A DNA stretch of 64,000 bases from Misgurnus anguillicaudatus (GCF_027580225.2 NC_073339.2:44410501-44474500), one strand, 5' to 3'; positions 50,237 through 62,639 are shown, counted from the stretch's first letter. Notes: generated from the sequence alone by a model not told the origin. Numbers and translations are program-made.

Positions 50237-50879
50237 TTGATCTCAAAGAAATGCAAGATCAAACGTGACATGAGAAAAAAACATGGTTGAAAACATGTTT
50301 GATATTTACGATTTAGTATCGGGAGGCTTCAATGCGATCGGGAGCAGCAAAGTAATCGCAATGACACCACACACCAGAGTTTTTCTTTGACACAAAAACG
50401 ACGGCAGAAAACACTAATCGGGCCATGCCCCCCTTTCGATTGCAAAGGGTGCAAATTGGGCTTAAAATCTTTACGTTTGTGGCAAGCCTAATTGTAATTT
50501 ATTGGTGGAGTACACTTGTCTTGGCCAGATCTATGCATTGTACAGTTATATTTTTTGCCTAGGAACAATCACGTGATATTTTTCTTCAAAAACAATTTGA
50601 TCAGTTTATGACGAAAAAAAGCAAGAAAATGTTACATGAAAAAAATATAAATGAATGAAAAGTTAAGTAATTGGTTTTAATAAAAATATGCATTTATAAC
50701 GATTGATGTGACACCATTTCCATTTTCATATCACATTTTGTAGAAAAGTTATGGAGCATAAACGCATAAAATTAACTACTTTGATTCAATTTTGACCTGA
50801 AGCTGTATCTTGGATTTCCTGGCACAATTCGGGTCAAATTTTGCTGCTTTCATTTACGAGGCTTTCTTCTTGTAGACCA

Positions 50880-51400
50880 GTGTTGTTATATTTTATTACC
50901 TGGCTTGTTGGAATGATCGATTCTGATTGGCCAGTCACGACATTTGCACGTTTGTTATTTCCAGATAACAAACGCTCAAAACTAATAACATACAGTAATG
51001 CGGAAGATGCAAATAATTCTGACAGGTACTGTTTAAATTTGCACAAATTTTTTTATATAAACATGTCTTTTAATAACATACATGACACTTTATTTACAAA
51101 TGATTAAATAGTGTGTTCGTGACATTTGAACATCTTGTCTTATCTTAAAATCAAAACTAAACAGGTTTTCCTCACGGATGGTCTGCATTTGTTAAAAATG
51201 AGTAAATCAAATATTTTAAATAAATATTTAATATTCCTGACCTTACTTATGAGGAAAATAGCTGTGTAACAAGTGGCAGCCAGTTGTTATCACAGAAATA
51301 AGCCCGGATGATGTGATCAGGACCGGACGTGAAACAGAGGATCTTGTATTTACGCAATATTTCTGCGATAACAACCGGCTGCCTCTACATTACCCCTTAC
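50880..51400 (+). repeat. dispersed repeat R-A, copy 1
   Basis: Shares ordered words with 57225-57650: GTTGGAATGATCGATTCTGA/TTGGAATGCTTGATTCTAAT, CCAGATAACAA, AATATTTAAATAAATATTTA and CAACCGGCTGCCT. One end has GCAGCCAGTTGTTATC and the complementary-like GATAACAACCGGCTGC. Overlapping open frames are not genes. Confidence 0.75.
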
Positions 51401-51670
51401 TGAGCATTAGTAATACTACTGTGACTCAAGAGCTTATAAGCTATGTATACACATACTATGATAGAAACATAAACAAATGACTTTGGTAATTATCAATACT
51501 GTTAGTTTAGGGCAGCTGTGGCATAAACCTTACATTGGGTGCTGGTCTAATAAATTTTTGTGCATTAATATCTATTGTATTCTGTCTACAGTCTGCAGAG
51601 AATGATTCAAGAAAGTTTAGAATTTTACACAATATTTGCACACATGTCAATAAAAGACTTTGATATTATA

Positions 51671-51776
51671 AAGTGCAGCTTTGTGCATCGTGTTAGCCGT
51701 GCAAAGTTCATGGGTTCGATCCCAGGGTAATGTATGTATATAGCTTTAGATAAAAGTATTTACTAAGATGCATGAA
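51671..51776 (+). repeat. SINE (HE1/DANA type), diverged
   Basis: GTGCAGCTTTGTGCATCGTG, B-box GGGTTCGATCCCAGG, tail TAGCTTTAGATAAAAGTATT. The central segment is shortened. Confidence 0.8.
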
Positions 51777-52460
51777 TCTAAACCAGCACACGTCACTTTA
51801 GATTTTAGGTTTACTTTCAAATGGAAAATAGGTAAAGTCATAGCCTCTAACCATGCTGTTACAGCTTTGCGTGGGTTGTGTGTTTCCTGATGAGGTTTAG
51901 ATGTTTTTAACACATCATCAACGTTAGACATTTTTATAGCTCGCTTGATTTGCGTGATGTAAATATGAAATGCTGTGGTCGTTTTCATTCCGACCCCTTT
52001 ACTTTGTAAATGCAGAAACATTTCCACAGAATATAAACTACATTACCAAGCATGCATCAGGTTTAAAACAGGTCGAATGCAGGTAGGCACCCGGCTTTCA
52101 TAGCAACAGTTAGGAAAGAAATTCTCAGTGATTTAATTGCTGAATTTTGTGCTCGTAATTTCACGCCAATTTGTTTCTGCTCTCTTTAGCCAAGCGAGGA
52201 AATCTGGCTTGTGTTAACCTTTCAAATTTGATTCAGATCAACCAGATTCCTTAGTCAGTGTTTACAATTCAAGTTTTCCTGCATCTATAGCGTAATCTGT
52301 CACTTGAATGACCTTTCTAAATGTCTACGTGTTAACACAATCACATTTCACATATGTAAACATCAGAAGTGCTAGTTAAACTGAGAGGTTGAATAGATAA
52401 TGTAGAGTTTTGGCTAAGCACACTGATGTCTGGTTGCATTCAAATGCCAATGCCACTGCA
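51777..52460. other. intergenic stretch, no feature
   Basis: Unique and AT-rich; a 93-codon minus-strand open frame at 51746-52027 overlaps the SINE and has no domain. Confidence 0.55.
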
Positions 52461-52468
52461 TCTATCTA

Positions 52469-52500
<32 letters not shown>

Positions 52501-52503
52501 GCT
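52461..52503. repeat. (TCTA/TCTG)n microsatellite, left part
   Basis: TCTATCTATCTGTCTGTCTG and continuing to CTATCTAGC; the same tetranucleotide run resumes at 54066 after two MITEs. Confidence 0.95.
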
Positions 52504-52508
52504 ACCTA

Positions 52509-53526
52509 CCCAGATAGCATGCAACCATTGAAACAATGTTAAAAATCGTTGATTTCTCAATGTTAATACCATTGAATCAATATCAAGTTTGCACCCTCCA
52601 TTAATATTTGAAAAAATATTTAAATTTCAACAAATCACCATTATCGTGATCAGTGTTTGCTTTAGTTGGGTCATTGACTCTTGTGTTTTAATGGTAAGTT
52701 TTCTTTGGCTGCTGAAGCAGTGTTTTAAAATACATCTGCTATTGCAAAAGAAACAAAGATCTAATGTTATCAAGTAGTTGAATTCTTGTAGATATACCTA
52801 AATGATATTAATGAAATACTGTTAAAGTTATGCAAAAAAAATGGATGTTTAAGTACTAGTTTGAAACAGTGTCAGGTCTGTTATTTTGAGGATAACAAAA
52901 ACACATTTAAAAAGTTAAACTACTGAATCTATCTCTGACATAATGAATCGGTCTATAAATCTCATCAATGGTGATGATCAACAAAAGAAAGCTTCATGCT
53001 GCAATGCATGCTGGGTATCATCGTAGTACTAAACTAATTTATAACTCCCAGCGTGCATTGCATTTGATCATTTTATATGAATTTGTTTGATTATTGTCAC
53101 CATTGTTGAGATTTGTAGGATGAGTAATGATGTCTGAATGTGTCAGCAATTTTTCTTTTTGTCTTGTCACAGTGTATTTACAAACCAAAATAATTATAAA
53201 TGTCAAAAATGGATCAACATAATCCTGTAAAGCAGCTTAATTTTATAGTTTTAACTTAACTTTGAAACACATCTTTCTTTACCAATGAACATGTGTTTCT
53301 ACATAAACACACACAAGCACTAAAAAAAGAAAGATTTAACTTAGTGTATAACAAGAGTCAAGGACCCAACTAAAGCAGACACTGATCACAATAATGGTGA
53401 TTTGTTGAAATCTCAATATTTTTTCAATATTAATGGAGGGTGCAAACCTGATATTGATTCAATGCAGTTAACATTGACAAATCAACTGTTTTTAACATTG
53501 TTTCAATGGTTTGCATGCTATCTGGG
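52509..53526. mobile_element. 1.0-kb inverted-repeat element, ends CCCAGATAGCATGCAACC
   Basis: CCCAGATAGCATGCAACCAT at the left is mirrored by ATGGTTTGCATGCTATCTGG-G at the right. Arms extend at least 180 bp: TGCACCCTCCATTAATATTTG, ACAAATCACCATTATCGTGA and AGTTGGGTCATTGACTCTTG recur as complements at 53350-53450. The core shows no transposase. Two short open frames in it are by-products. Confidence 0.9.
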
Positions 53527-53531
53527 TACCT

Positions 53532-54063
53532 ATCCAGCTAACAGAAAAAAGTTTCCAACGTTCCCAAAAACTTTATGCCAACAATAAAAGTGTCCAATTT
53601 GTTTATGTTTTAAGAATGTTTCTTGGTTGTTTGAACTTTAGAGAAACTGTACATTTTATAATTTTCAAGCGTTATGACAATGTCATGTTTTAATGTTCAC
53701 ACAATGTTTAAAAAACTGTTTTCTATATTTACTTTTTTATGTAAATGATAAGGAAAAAAATCATTTTATTATTCTGAAGCAGTTATAAAACATCCTTTCT
53801 GAATGTTCTGTAAAAATTACTGCAGAAAACACATTTTACTTATTAGGTTTAGATGTCACCATTATGGTGATCAGTGTTTGTTTCAGTTTGACTTTTGACC
53901 CTTGACGTTTTGTTGCTAGTTTTCCCTGGTTGCATTAACTTTGTGTGTATAAAACACATAAAAACATTATTAAAATAAAAAACTGGCACTTTTAATGCTG
54001 TCATAACATTTTTGGGAACGCTTGAAACGTTCAAGATAACATTCTTGGAACTTTTCTCTGGGT
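53532..54063. mobile_element. inverted-repeat element, ends CCAGCTAACAGAAAAAAGTTTCC
   Basis: ATCCAGCTAACAGAAAAAAG and TTTCCAACGTTCCCAAAAA at the left pair with TTTTTGGGAACGCTTG and GAACTTTTCTCTGGGT at the right. AT-rich, no coding sequence. Lies only five bases from the previous element. Confidence 0.78.
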
Positions 54064-54065
54064 AC

Positions 54066-54106
54066 CTGTCTGTCTGTCTGTCTATCTATCTATCTGTCTA
54101 TCATCT
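54066..54106. repeat. (TCTG/TCTA)n microsatellite, right part
   Basis: CTGTCTGTCTGTCTGTCTAT and following TATCTATCTGTCTATC; counterpart of 52461-52503. Confidence 0.95.
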
Positions 54107-54199
54107 GTGCAATTTTAAAACCAGCATAGCATGCTTTATTTCAAGAAGACCCGTAATGCTTTGCAATGATGTCAGTTAAAACACGAAGCGTCTGTATAT

Positions 54200-54278
54200 T
54201 ACATTAGCTGAACAAAAGGTCCCAGAGAACACACATATACTGATCAAATATATACATTATAATGCACTTCTATGCTTT
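54200..54278 (+). repeat. SINE middle fragment
   Basis: GGTCCCAGAGAACACACATA and TACTGATCAAATATATAC match the region between head and tail in the SINE at 45180. Confidence 0.45.
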
Positions 54279-54359
54279 TTATGCTTTTTCAAGTGACACT
54301 GTTAAACTTAGCAGCATAGAAACAACAAACATAAGTTTTTTATTTTAGTTCATTTTCAA

Positions 54360-55280
54360 AGCTTCATTGATCAGGGAATGTTTTGATAGGAAATGGATTG
54401 AGGGCCTGTTTTTATCTTGTATGCCTCCACCCTGTATCTCTTCACCTATTCAATGAGGACATGTTTCCTGTCCTCAAACAGGTTCTCTCTTGCACCAGAG
54501 ATGAATGGAGTGACACAGTCTGATCCCGGACCGCCGCATCTGTTTTTGTTCGCATTACGCCCTCCTTATAGACAAGAGCAGCTGTTTTTTTGTCAAGTTA
54601 GATTTGTAGGAGAATGAGGCAAGCGGAGGTTGAACAGCCTATCTTTTCATTGGTGTGGCCACGCTCTTTAAATACATATTAAAGAAAACATGCTAGTGAA
54701 AAACTAATTCAGAGATCAAGGGTTCACCATTCTTTTTTCTTATGTTAGCTATATTTTAAAAAACGTATACAGTTTCAAAGTTGTTCTAGCTGGTTGCTTA
54801 CTATTCTGAGTTAAAAGCTATCCTGGCTTATGCAAAACATGCCTCGGGCGTTTCTTCAATGTGAATTTTTTCAACACGGAAGATAGAAACTGTAAATCAA
54901 ATGCTTTGAAAGGTAATTTGCACTTCTCCTCAACAGCCCACACGCCTTACACCTATCATTCATTTCCGTGGCACAGATGTGCAGGGCGAGTTCAGCGACT
55001 AAGTCGAACGCTCTGGCCTAAGGTTTGGTTCAAATCCTGCAACGTTTTAAGTGACGCTTGCCTTAGCAAGCAGCACTAATAAACTTTGGCTGACAGTGGG
55101 ATCCACAGCTGTACGGAGAAACCGCTAATAAAACGGCTCCATTAATCACGCACCCCGGTTTAATCCCGCTTTCCCAGATTTATGGAGCTTTAATTGAATT
55201 TAGCTGCAGATCATGGGAAATCTGTTTAAGAAACGAGCGTCGCTGCAATACTTTATGGGAAGTTTCCTTGGTATGTGGAA
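54360..55280. other. unique stretch with candidate conserved non-coding elements
   Basis: 54360-54620 and 55085-55270 are repeat-free. The latter holds several homeodomain-type cores close together (CTCCATTAATCACGC, GGTTTAATCCCGC, GCTTTAATTGAATTTAGC) plus AGATTTATGG. No coding signal. Regulatory role is inference from motif density only. Confidence 0.35.
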
Positions 55281-56280
55281 AGTTTTGGAAGAAAGCCGGT
55301 GTTGTACTTGCTGAATGTCTGTGTGGCTCATTTGTCCAACCAGCTCAATGTTTGTTAAGGAAGTGTGGTCTTACCCAGTTTTATTGACCATGTGACAACG
55401 GATATTTTCATTATCACACAACCCTAACTTGCCGCTAACTTGTTTTATACTAGTATATGAATGTGCTCCAATGCATTCATGATTTTTATGTAGTTATGTG
55501 ACTTTGTGTCTGTCATGCACATCGAGTATCAATGGATCTTTTAACAGAAACTCATGCACAAAATTTAAACAGAGGCAGTAGTTTTTATGAGGTTTGCATA
55601 TCTGATAACACTTCCCCTAACGCTAACGGATTTAATTATTAATACATTTGCATAAATGCAAACTGTTTAACTAACTTTCTTTTAGTATTTCTTTTTTAGT
55701 ATTATTATTTGCCACACTTAATATGCTTAAATTATATATAATTTATAGTTACATATTCCAACCTTTAACCGGACTTTGAACATGCAAACTTGCATATATA
55801 CAAGTTTTGCACGTTATACATCCCTATAACGCTTTATATGTATGTATATATTGGGTTTATATGTATTTATCTTTAAATGCATGATATCTTATCAATCTTA
55901 TATGTATGCATATGTATGTGTACACTGTCAGCAGATTCTGATCATGTTTACATTCACACTGTATATACTGTACACATATATGTTTACACTACATACTTTG
56001 TATACATGCTTACACTGCACATGTATTATCACTTTAATATGCACACACTCGCACATTTGTAATTGAGTAATTTAGTGAATGTGTACTTTGCGTGTCCTCA
56101 TTTTCATATTTTAAGGATTTATAGAGTAAGAATTTCATTGAATAGCGCAACAGAGTGTTTCTTGTGCATTTATGACAATAAACTGTTGTATCTTGAGTAG
56201 CATACTCTTACTATTTCTGCAGTCAATACTGCATATAACACTTGTTACAAATGGCAAAATGTGTTGAATAACAACCCATA
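55281..56280. other. AT-rich intergenic stretch
   Basis: No gene or repeat family recognised. 55780-56060 is rich in TATGTATG/TACACAT words that create two overlapping plus-strand open frames (Tyr/Thr/Leu-rich); low complexity. Confidence 0.55.
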
Positions 56281-56284
56281 ATGC

Positions 56285-56410
56285 ATTGTAGTGATGCGCA
56301 GGTCGTGGTTTTCTCAAACCCGCGGGTCCCGCTTTTATGAAATTATTTGGGCCACACCAGCCCGCACCACTGTATCTATTTTTATTACCCGCTCCACGAC
56401 CATTAAATAG
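56285..56410. repeat. fragment of a CGCGGGTC-type hAT repeat
   Basis: GTAGTGATGCGCAGGTCGTG, CAAACCCGCGGGTCCCGC and ACCCGCTCCACGACC resemble the terminal part of a widespread fish hAT-type repeat. No duplication identified. Confidence 0.5.
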
Positions 56411-57224
56411 ACATATAGGCATTGTAATGTAAGTGGAACAGGCTTTATTTCAGCCTAAAAGTGCTTGAAACAGCCATTAGATTAAATCGCCATGTTAACT
56501 GGCAATACCATACATATATAAACCATAGAAACCAGCATGGTCATATTAATAGCAGCTTTCTTTTTCTTCTTAGTGATGTAAATTCCCGACCTTAATTTCC
56601 CCGCATTTCGTTTTTAATCTTCACTTTTATTTCTCCGTTTGTTTTGTTGTTGTGGATGGCGGTAGCTGCTTGGCGCTTTCTTGACGTGAGGTCACATCAC
56701 GCAAGTTATGTTGCTACGTAGGCCTACATATTGTAACCTTAAGTGACAATTTCTTTACTCACCCCAATTCAACCGACGGGTTACCCATGCATTGTGCTTG
56801 ATTTGACCTTACATATCCCATCTAAGATATATACAACAACTCTCGTAGTTTTAGCATTTTAATGTAGCATGGAATGTACATAAGCTTTGTCTAGATCTGC
56901 TATGCTGCTGCTGCTTGCATGAGACTTTTGCTGAATCATGCATATAATTACAGAGGATAGAAATAAATCCTGCTGCAAGGAAATAGGGAGAACCCCTGTA
57001 GCAGATCTAGGCAGGTGGTGCTGGGGAAGAGGTGGGCTAGGAATAATCCTATGGTCCGCTGCATTGATATGAACCAGGACAGAATGGATTTAAATAGGTC
57101 ACGATTTATGAAAAATCAATTGGCTGCGCTGCCAGCTTTGAGAACCAATCAGCTGGAGGTTTTATTAGTAAAATATTTGATACTTTTTTATTTTTTTAAT
57201 CATTTTCTCAAATGTAAAAACAAT

Positions 57225-57650
57225 GTGGAATTCAGTATTTTATATTTATCACTCGTTGGAATGCTTGATTCTAATTGGCCAGATGGGACATTTGTTATTC
57301 CCAGATAACAACCGCAAACTGCAAATAATTTTGACAGGTACAGTTTAATATTACACAAAAATTAAATATACATATGTTTTGTAATAACATATATGACATT
57401 ATATTTAATGATATATTTAATATCAAATGATTGAATAAAAAATAAACGGGTTTTCCTTGCGGAAGGTCTGCGTTCGTTAAAAATGAGCGAATAAAATATT
57501 TCAAATAAATATTTAATGTTCCTTACCTTACTTATGAGGTAAATAGCTGTGTAATAAGCAGGATAATGTACAGGCAGCTCTGCTTTACGTCAAGTCCTGA
57601 TCACACTGTCTCGGCTTATTTCTGTGATATCAACCGGCTGCCTGTACAAT
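57225..57650 (+). repeat. dispersed repeat R-A, copy 2
   Basis: Same order of words as 50880-51400, including CAAATAATTTTGACAGGTAC, GGTTTTCCTTGCGGAAGGTC, TTACCTTACTTATGAGG and CAACCGGCTGCCTGTACA. About 75 bp shorter than copy 1. Confidence 0.75.
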
Positions 57651-58029
57651 ATCTCTAACATAATTCATTCTGATTCACTGATTCACTAGATTAAGACATT
57701 TATTACATTCGAAGCTGCCTATTTAGATATTATTTTTCTTGCTTAATTTGTATTTTTTTGTACAGGCATCATCACTCCGAACAAGCGAAAGTGTCTCACA
57801 TAAAGAACAAATTATTCAGCGATGTCTTCGTCTGCGACACAGCGGCCGTTTATGAAGCAGTTGGCGCCCTGCTCTCGGTACTAAAGCTATAAACTTAACC
57901 ACCTTGTTTATACATCAGAGCCTTTGCTTCCTCGTGAAGATAAGGCCGAACATGAAAGTTGGTTGAGCTCACACACAAGAGCACTTCAACACTTTGAAGT
58001 GACAATAAAAGCTTAGATGTGACAACTTT

Positions 58030-58560
58030 GTTCATCAGTGAGTCAAATAACGTCTGGGCCAAATGAATGTATAAAAACGGCACGTCTTCGGTTAAGAAAC
58101 TGCTGGTGTTTGGAAACAGATGTAGCGTGGAGACATGGAGACTTCTGAGCAATGTGAGTCAAGGGCTTTTGGTGTTGATCCTGTTTGTCGAGGCAGTGCG
58201 AGAGAGGGATTCTGCCAGACACGGATAGCGTTGGTTTAGGAAGCGTACACATAATCTCTGTCGCTACCATAGAGCCCTAAAGCTCCAAAGCAGATCACAG
58301 CCCTGGTGTCGCCTGGCTGGTGGCGGTCTGGTTAATGATTTTCCAAAGCTAAAGAGCTCTTTTCCTGTTGAACGGTTCGTGTTAAATGCTGTTGTTCGTC
58401 TTGCTCTTGAGAATGCCATTGTCTGTCACCGGCTGCCTGTTTGAGGGGAAGTGAATAGGTTAGCTGTGGGACGGAGGGGGACGTGGGGTATTTACAGTCG
58501 GCCGTTAATTATACAACATGTCAGTCGGAGGGGCTCTGTGACTTTGGTACTTTGGCCGAC
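58030..58560. other. unique block; candidate conserved non-coding element
   Basis: Even composition, no repeat words, short overlapping minus-strand open frames without domains. Landmarks: GAGACATGGAGACTTCTGAG, GGTGTCGCCTGGCTGGTGGC. Conservation not tested. Confidence 0.3.
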
Positions 58561-59401
58561 CGACTGTAAATGATAGCTTCCTCTTTATGCCATTCCATAG
58601 ACTTCAATACAGATTCACACTTAAGAAAACACGTTTTGTTTTTAACAGAGCTCAGGAGATTTATTGGAGGTTCAACTTTGTCGTAAATGTTTCTTATAAG
58701 ATTCCTTAGAAATAACAAGCGAGTTAAAGAACTTAATTTATTTGAACACTTTGACAAATCTGGAGGTTCCCCAGGGGGTTCCAAGGGGTCCATGGGAAAT
58801 TTTAAGAAAAAAAGACAAAGCAAAAGATTGTGAAAAGTCTAAAGCTGGGTTTCGAATCTTTTTAAAATTCGCAAAAAAAGGAAAAACAAACAAATGGGAA
58901 TTAGGTGCGTTTCCATCAAGTTGTCCGAGTGAATGACGTGGTATTTGTAACCTAGTAACCAACAGTAAATTAAACAAGGCACGCTTCGAAAATGGAGACA
59001 GGAATGCATTCAGTTACGATTTGGCAAGTTATAAATTTACAAGCAGTGCAGCTTGTAATTGCTAAACTGAATGGTGTGCACAAACGAAGAAATGCCAAAT
59101 TTTTGATGCAGGCACTAGCAGTATGGGCATTGCGATGACGTCAACACCTATATACTGCATGGTAAAGACAACGTCAGCTGATACAGCTAGAAGATCCGTC
59201 ACATGGGTTTAATGTTCGCTACATCAGAATTTATTCTGCAAATGCATTTCCATCTCCCATTATTTGCATTTACTCTTTTTCGCAGTTAAAAATTAAAAAC
59301 CACCTTAAGCAAGCCTAAAAACGGTTTTGTAAATTAATGGATTTTTATCCGAATTTTTGGCGTTTCATATGAGATACTTCAAAATGTGCATAAAATCCAA
59401 C

Positions 59402-60290
59402 CTGATCTCACAAAGTTTTGTGGGATAGTCACAGAATTTTTTCCGTGGCATTCTCACGGATCTCCGCATTTTTCCGTGGCCCTTCCACATTAAACATTGC
59501 AGAGATGAGAGACAAAGAGAACGGGAGAACTTTTAGCCTATATTAACACCAACAACATTATAGATGAGAATAAAGGTTTCAGACATCAGTGCCCAGTTAG
59601 GGAAAACCGGATAAAAAATGAGAAACGTCTAAAGGATACAAGTATGTAGATTGCCCTGCCACCCATGTAATTACAGTATGCTATCTGATTATAAGTTATT
59701 GTATAAGTATGTATGTTTATGCCTAGAATTAGTTAAGGGGGTTGTATGATTCTTTGGTTCATAACTTCCTATTCTAAAAGTTTCATCAATTGTGCATAAT
59801 GACATGTGCAGCAACTCCATAGAGTAAAGTCTATTTAGTATTTTTCAGTAATGATTTAAGGTGTGCCCTAAATTTTCATATCCGGGGCCTGGCCACGGAC
59901 TGTCTTTTTTGTGGCATTCTAACGGATTGGTTGCTTGACTGATTTTTCCTATTTTCAAACCATTGTCGCTTCGGTTTAGGGTTAGATTTGGTGTTTGCCT
60001 TAGTATGTCACTTTAAGTATTGGTTTATCCTATTTTTTTGCTTTATTCTTTTATATTTTCTAAACTTTAAACAATTGTCCCCTGGCGTTGGGGTTAGAGT
60101 TGGGTTTGGGTAAGGATGTCATCTTACGTAAATTTAACCCAAAAGCGAAACGACAATGGTAAGAAAATAGGACAAAACAGTTAAGTAACCAATCCGTGAG
60201 AATGCCACGGAAAAAGACAGTACGTGGCAGGGCCACGGAAATATTAGCAAAAAAAATCTGTGACTATCAAACGGAAATTCGTGAGATCAG
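59402..60290. mobile_element. inverted-repeat element, ends CTGATCTCACAAAG / CGTGAGATCAG
   Basis: CTGATCTCACAAAGTTTTGT and GGGATAGTCACAGAATTTTT at the left pair with AAAATCTGTGACTATC and ATTCGTGAGATCAG at the right; TTCCGTGGCATTCTCACGGA pairs with CCGTGAGAATGCCACGG. About 890 bp, no coding sequence. Confidence 0.85.
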
Positions 60291-61258
60291 ACTGATAAAA
60301 TCAGTGTGATGGAAACCCAGCTTGTGTGTAGCCGATTATTTAAGTTTGTTAACAATATGCTGTCTTTATAATATCACAATTTCTATTCATATAATACAAT
60401 ATTTCTTTATAAATAATATATATATGTTTTAGTAAAAGGGTCCTTTTTGATTTCAACATAAAAGTCCAGGAAACAAGGTTTGTTTCTTGTAAGACAAATC
60501 TGAGGAACTTCAAAGAAACATCTCTATTTGATTTACATTTTATTTAGTTTCTGTCTTAGTTTTAATGTATGTACAAAAAAAGATCAAATAATCACAAAAA
60601 TAAAGATTCCATTTGATGAGATGCCCACCGTGATATTGCTGATTTTTTTCCAAGATTGTGATGCCTAAGGTGGTCAGATTTACCACGATATCAAAGTCGC
60701 AGGTTTCCGTATGAACTCATCAAATACAAAATTAGCTAAAATTTTCCATGTTATATCTTCACAATCAAGTTTATTTTTATGTAACTAAATAAATACAATA
60801 GCGAAACACCTCAAACTAAGTTGATTTCACATCAACAAACTCGACGAGTGCTGGGCGCTAGACATTTCCTCTGGGCACATTTGGAGAAATTAATCATTAA
60901 CACGACACACGATTTGTTGTGATCTGACATGACATGTTGCAGATCTACACGGCTCACTTACGTTTGTCGTGTTTGTGATCGAGACAAACATTTGACATTT
61001 CATGCATAACTTTTGCCTTTCCTGTTGTGTTGGTCTTGTGCTGTGATTACACTTCGCCTGACAACCTCATACATCCAGCAGACGTGTGGGCTACGTGCCC
61101 GGGACGCTGTTTACGTGAGAGGTCTTGGCGATGGGTTTTCATATCATTTATATGGCCATCTCCTTGTTGTGTTCAACATGCAAAACTACATTTTTATATT
61201 AATATATGTTTAAACGTAAGAAGGTAAAACTAGCCACCAGTTGAAACAGGAGTTAACA
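60291..61258. other. AT-rich intergenic stretch
   Basis: Nothing recognised to about 60830; a short GC-balanced patch at 60840-61150 carries two overlapping plus-strand open frames of 66 codons without domains. Confidence 0.5.
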
Positions 61259-61338
61259 TCCGAAGGGAACACACATAAATGCTTGAATGCACTGTAAATC
61301 GCTTTGGATTAAACCAAATGTCTGCATACATTTAAATG
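61259..61338 (+). repeat. SINE tail fragment
   Basis: GAAGGGAACACACATAAATG, CTGTAAATCGCTTTGGATTA and AATGTCTGCATACATTTAAA match the 3' part of the SINE family. Confidence 0.8.
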
Positions 61339-61339
61339 T

Positions 61340-61965
61340 AGATCTCTCACACCAAATCGAAAATGAATAATCTGCTGCAACCCCGACTTCGGGCCAGATC
61401 TGCACCGGAGCTGCTGACTTTTTTGCGCAGATCTGGCAGACAGTTGACTGCTGTCTAAGAAGGGCGACAAAACCAAACTACAATCTACAAACAGGAATTC
61501 CTCGAGGCTCTCCGTCGGCCTTCCGGCTCTCCAAAAGCCCAATGGACTCCCCGCCTCGGTTCCTCTCTAATGAGTCCCGTACCCCCACCAGCCCTAATGA
61601 CCACGCGGGCCTTTTTCAGGGCTCCTTCGTGTCTTTTAACTCAATTAACCCCGAAGGCAAAACCGCTGCCCTTCTAGTCGTCTGTCCCCACCCCTCCTTC
61701 CTTTCCCTCCAGGCTGGATTATTTATTTAGGAAGTTCTCCCCAGCCCTAATGCGCAGTGACGCCTATTACATAAGTTAAAGGCGCTTCTTTCCTTTCTTG
61801 TTTCGCTGGCCCAGCGTTCACCTTTTTCCTGTGTCGGTTCCGCTCTCTTCTCTTTCAAAGGGAGATAATTGATATGCCCGGGATTCACGACGGTTCTGCC
61901 GCGCACCCATGTGTCCCTGCATGCTCATTTTGATGTCTTTGTGTGTGCTCGCCTTTTTTGTGTGC
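61340..61965. other. GC-richer unique block; candidate conserved non-coding element
   Basis: Contains CTAATGAGTCCCGTACCCCC, CAGCCCTAATGACCACGC, CAGGCTGGATTATTTATTTA and GGGAGATAATTGATATGCCC. No repeat words, no coherent coding frame. Closely spaced ATTA/TAAT cores and even composition resemble developmental enhancers; inference only. Confidence 0.35.
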
Positions 61966-62484
61966 AGAAATATGAATGCAAGTAAGTGCATGTGTAATTC
62001 TGAATGTACCGCGGCCAGAGAGCCAGATTAAAGCAAAATGAAGTGCATAATATAAGTGCATTATAATAGCTTATTTCCCCTTCAGGTTCGCTCCCAAAAT
62101 ACTCGCTTGTTGCGAAGCAATGCAGTACGTTGATCTCATCTTACTGGTGATGTTTAAAGTTGTGGATGGGTGTGATGTGTGGTCTATTCATTGTCTTTGT
62201 TCGTCTGTGGACAGATCGTGAGGTTAGTTTCCACAGGAAATGGCAGACAAGCAGAAGTTTCTCAGAAACGCAAAAAGCGAGGTGCTTTCTTGCTGCTTAC
62301 TCAGAGCCTTGTCCATATCCTGTGCCTGTATATGAGCATGCAAATATACCTGCATGCCGATTTGTTTTAAATTAAACTTGTTTTTTTATCTTAAGGTCCT
62401 AGTAAGGTCTTAAACAAAATATTTATTGTATATTGTAAATATGCAAAGATTCAAACAGAAACCCAAAAGTCCCGAACTACAATG

Positions 62485-62632
62485 TAAAAAGCAAAACTTA
62501 AAAATACTTTGATTGGTATCACAGAAAAGAAATTAAGTTGTTTCAACTTAAAATATAAGTATAAGTTGAAAATATATAAGTTGAAAAATTAGTTTTTTAA
62601 ATTGATCAAACTTTTCACTTTTTACAGTGTAT
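62485..62632. mobile_element. short MITE, ends ACAATGTAAAAAG / CTTTTTACAGTGT
   Basis: ACAATGTAAAAAGCAAAACT at the left and CTTTTCACTTTTTACAGTGT at the right, with AAGTTGTTTCAACTTAAAAT repeated inside. About 148 bp. Confidence 0.7.
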
Positions 62633-62639
62633 GTCCTGG

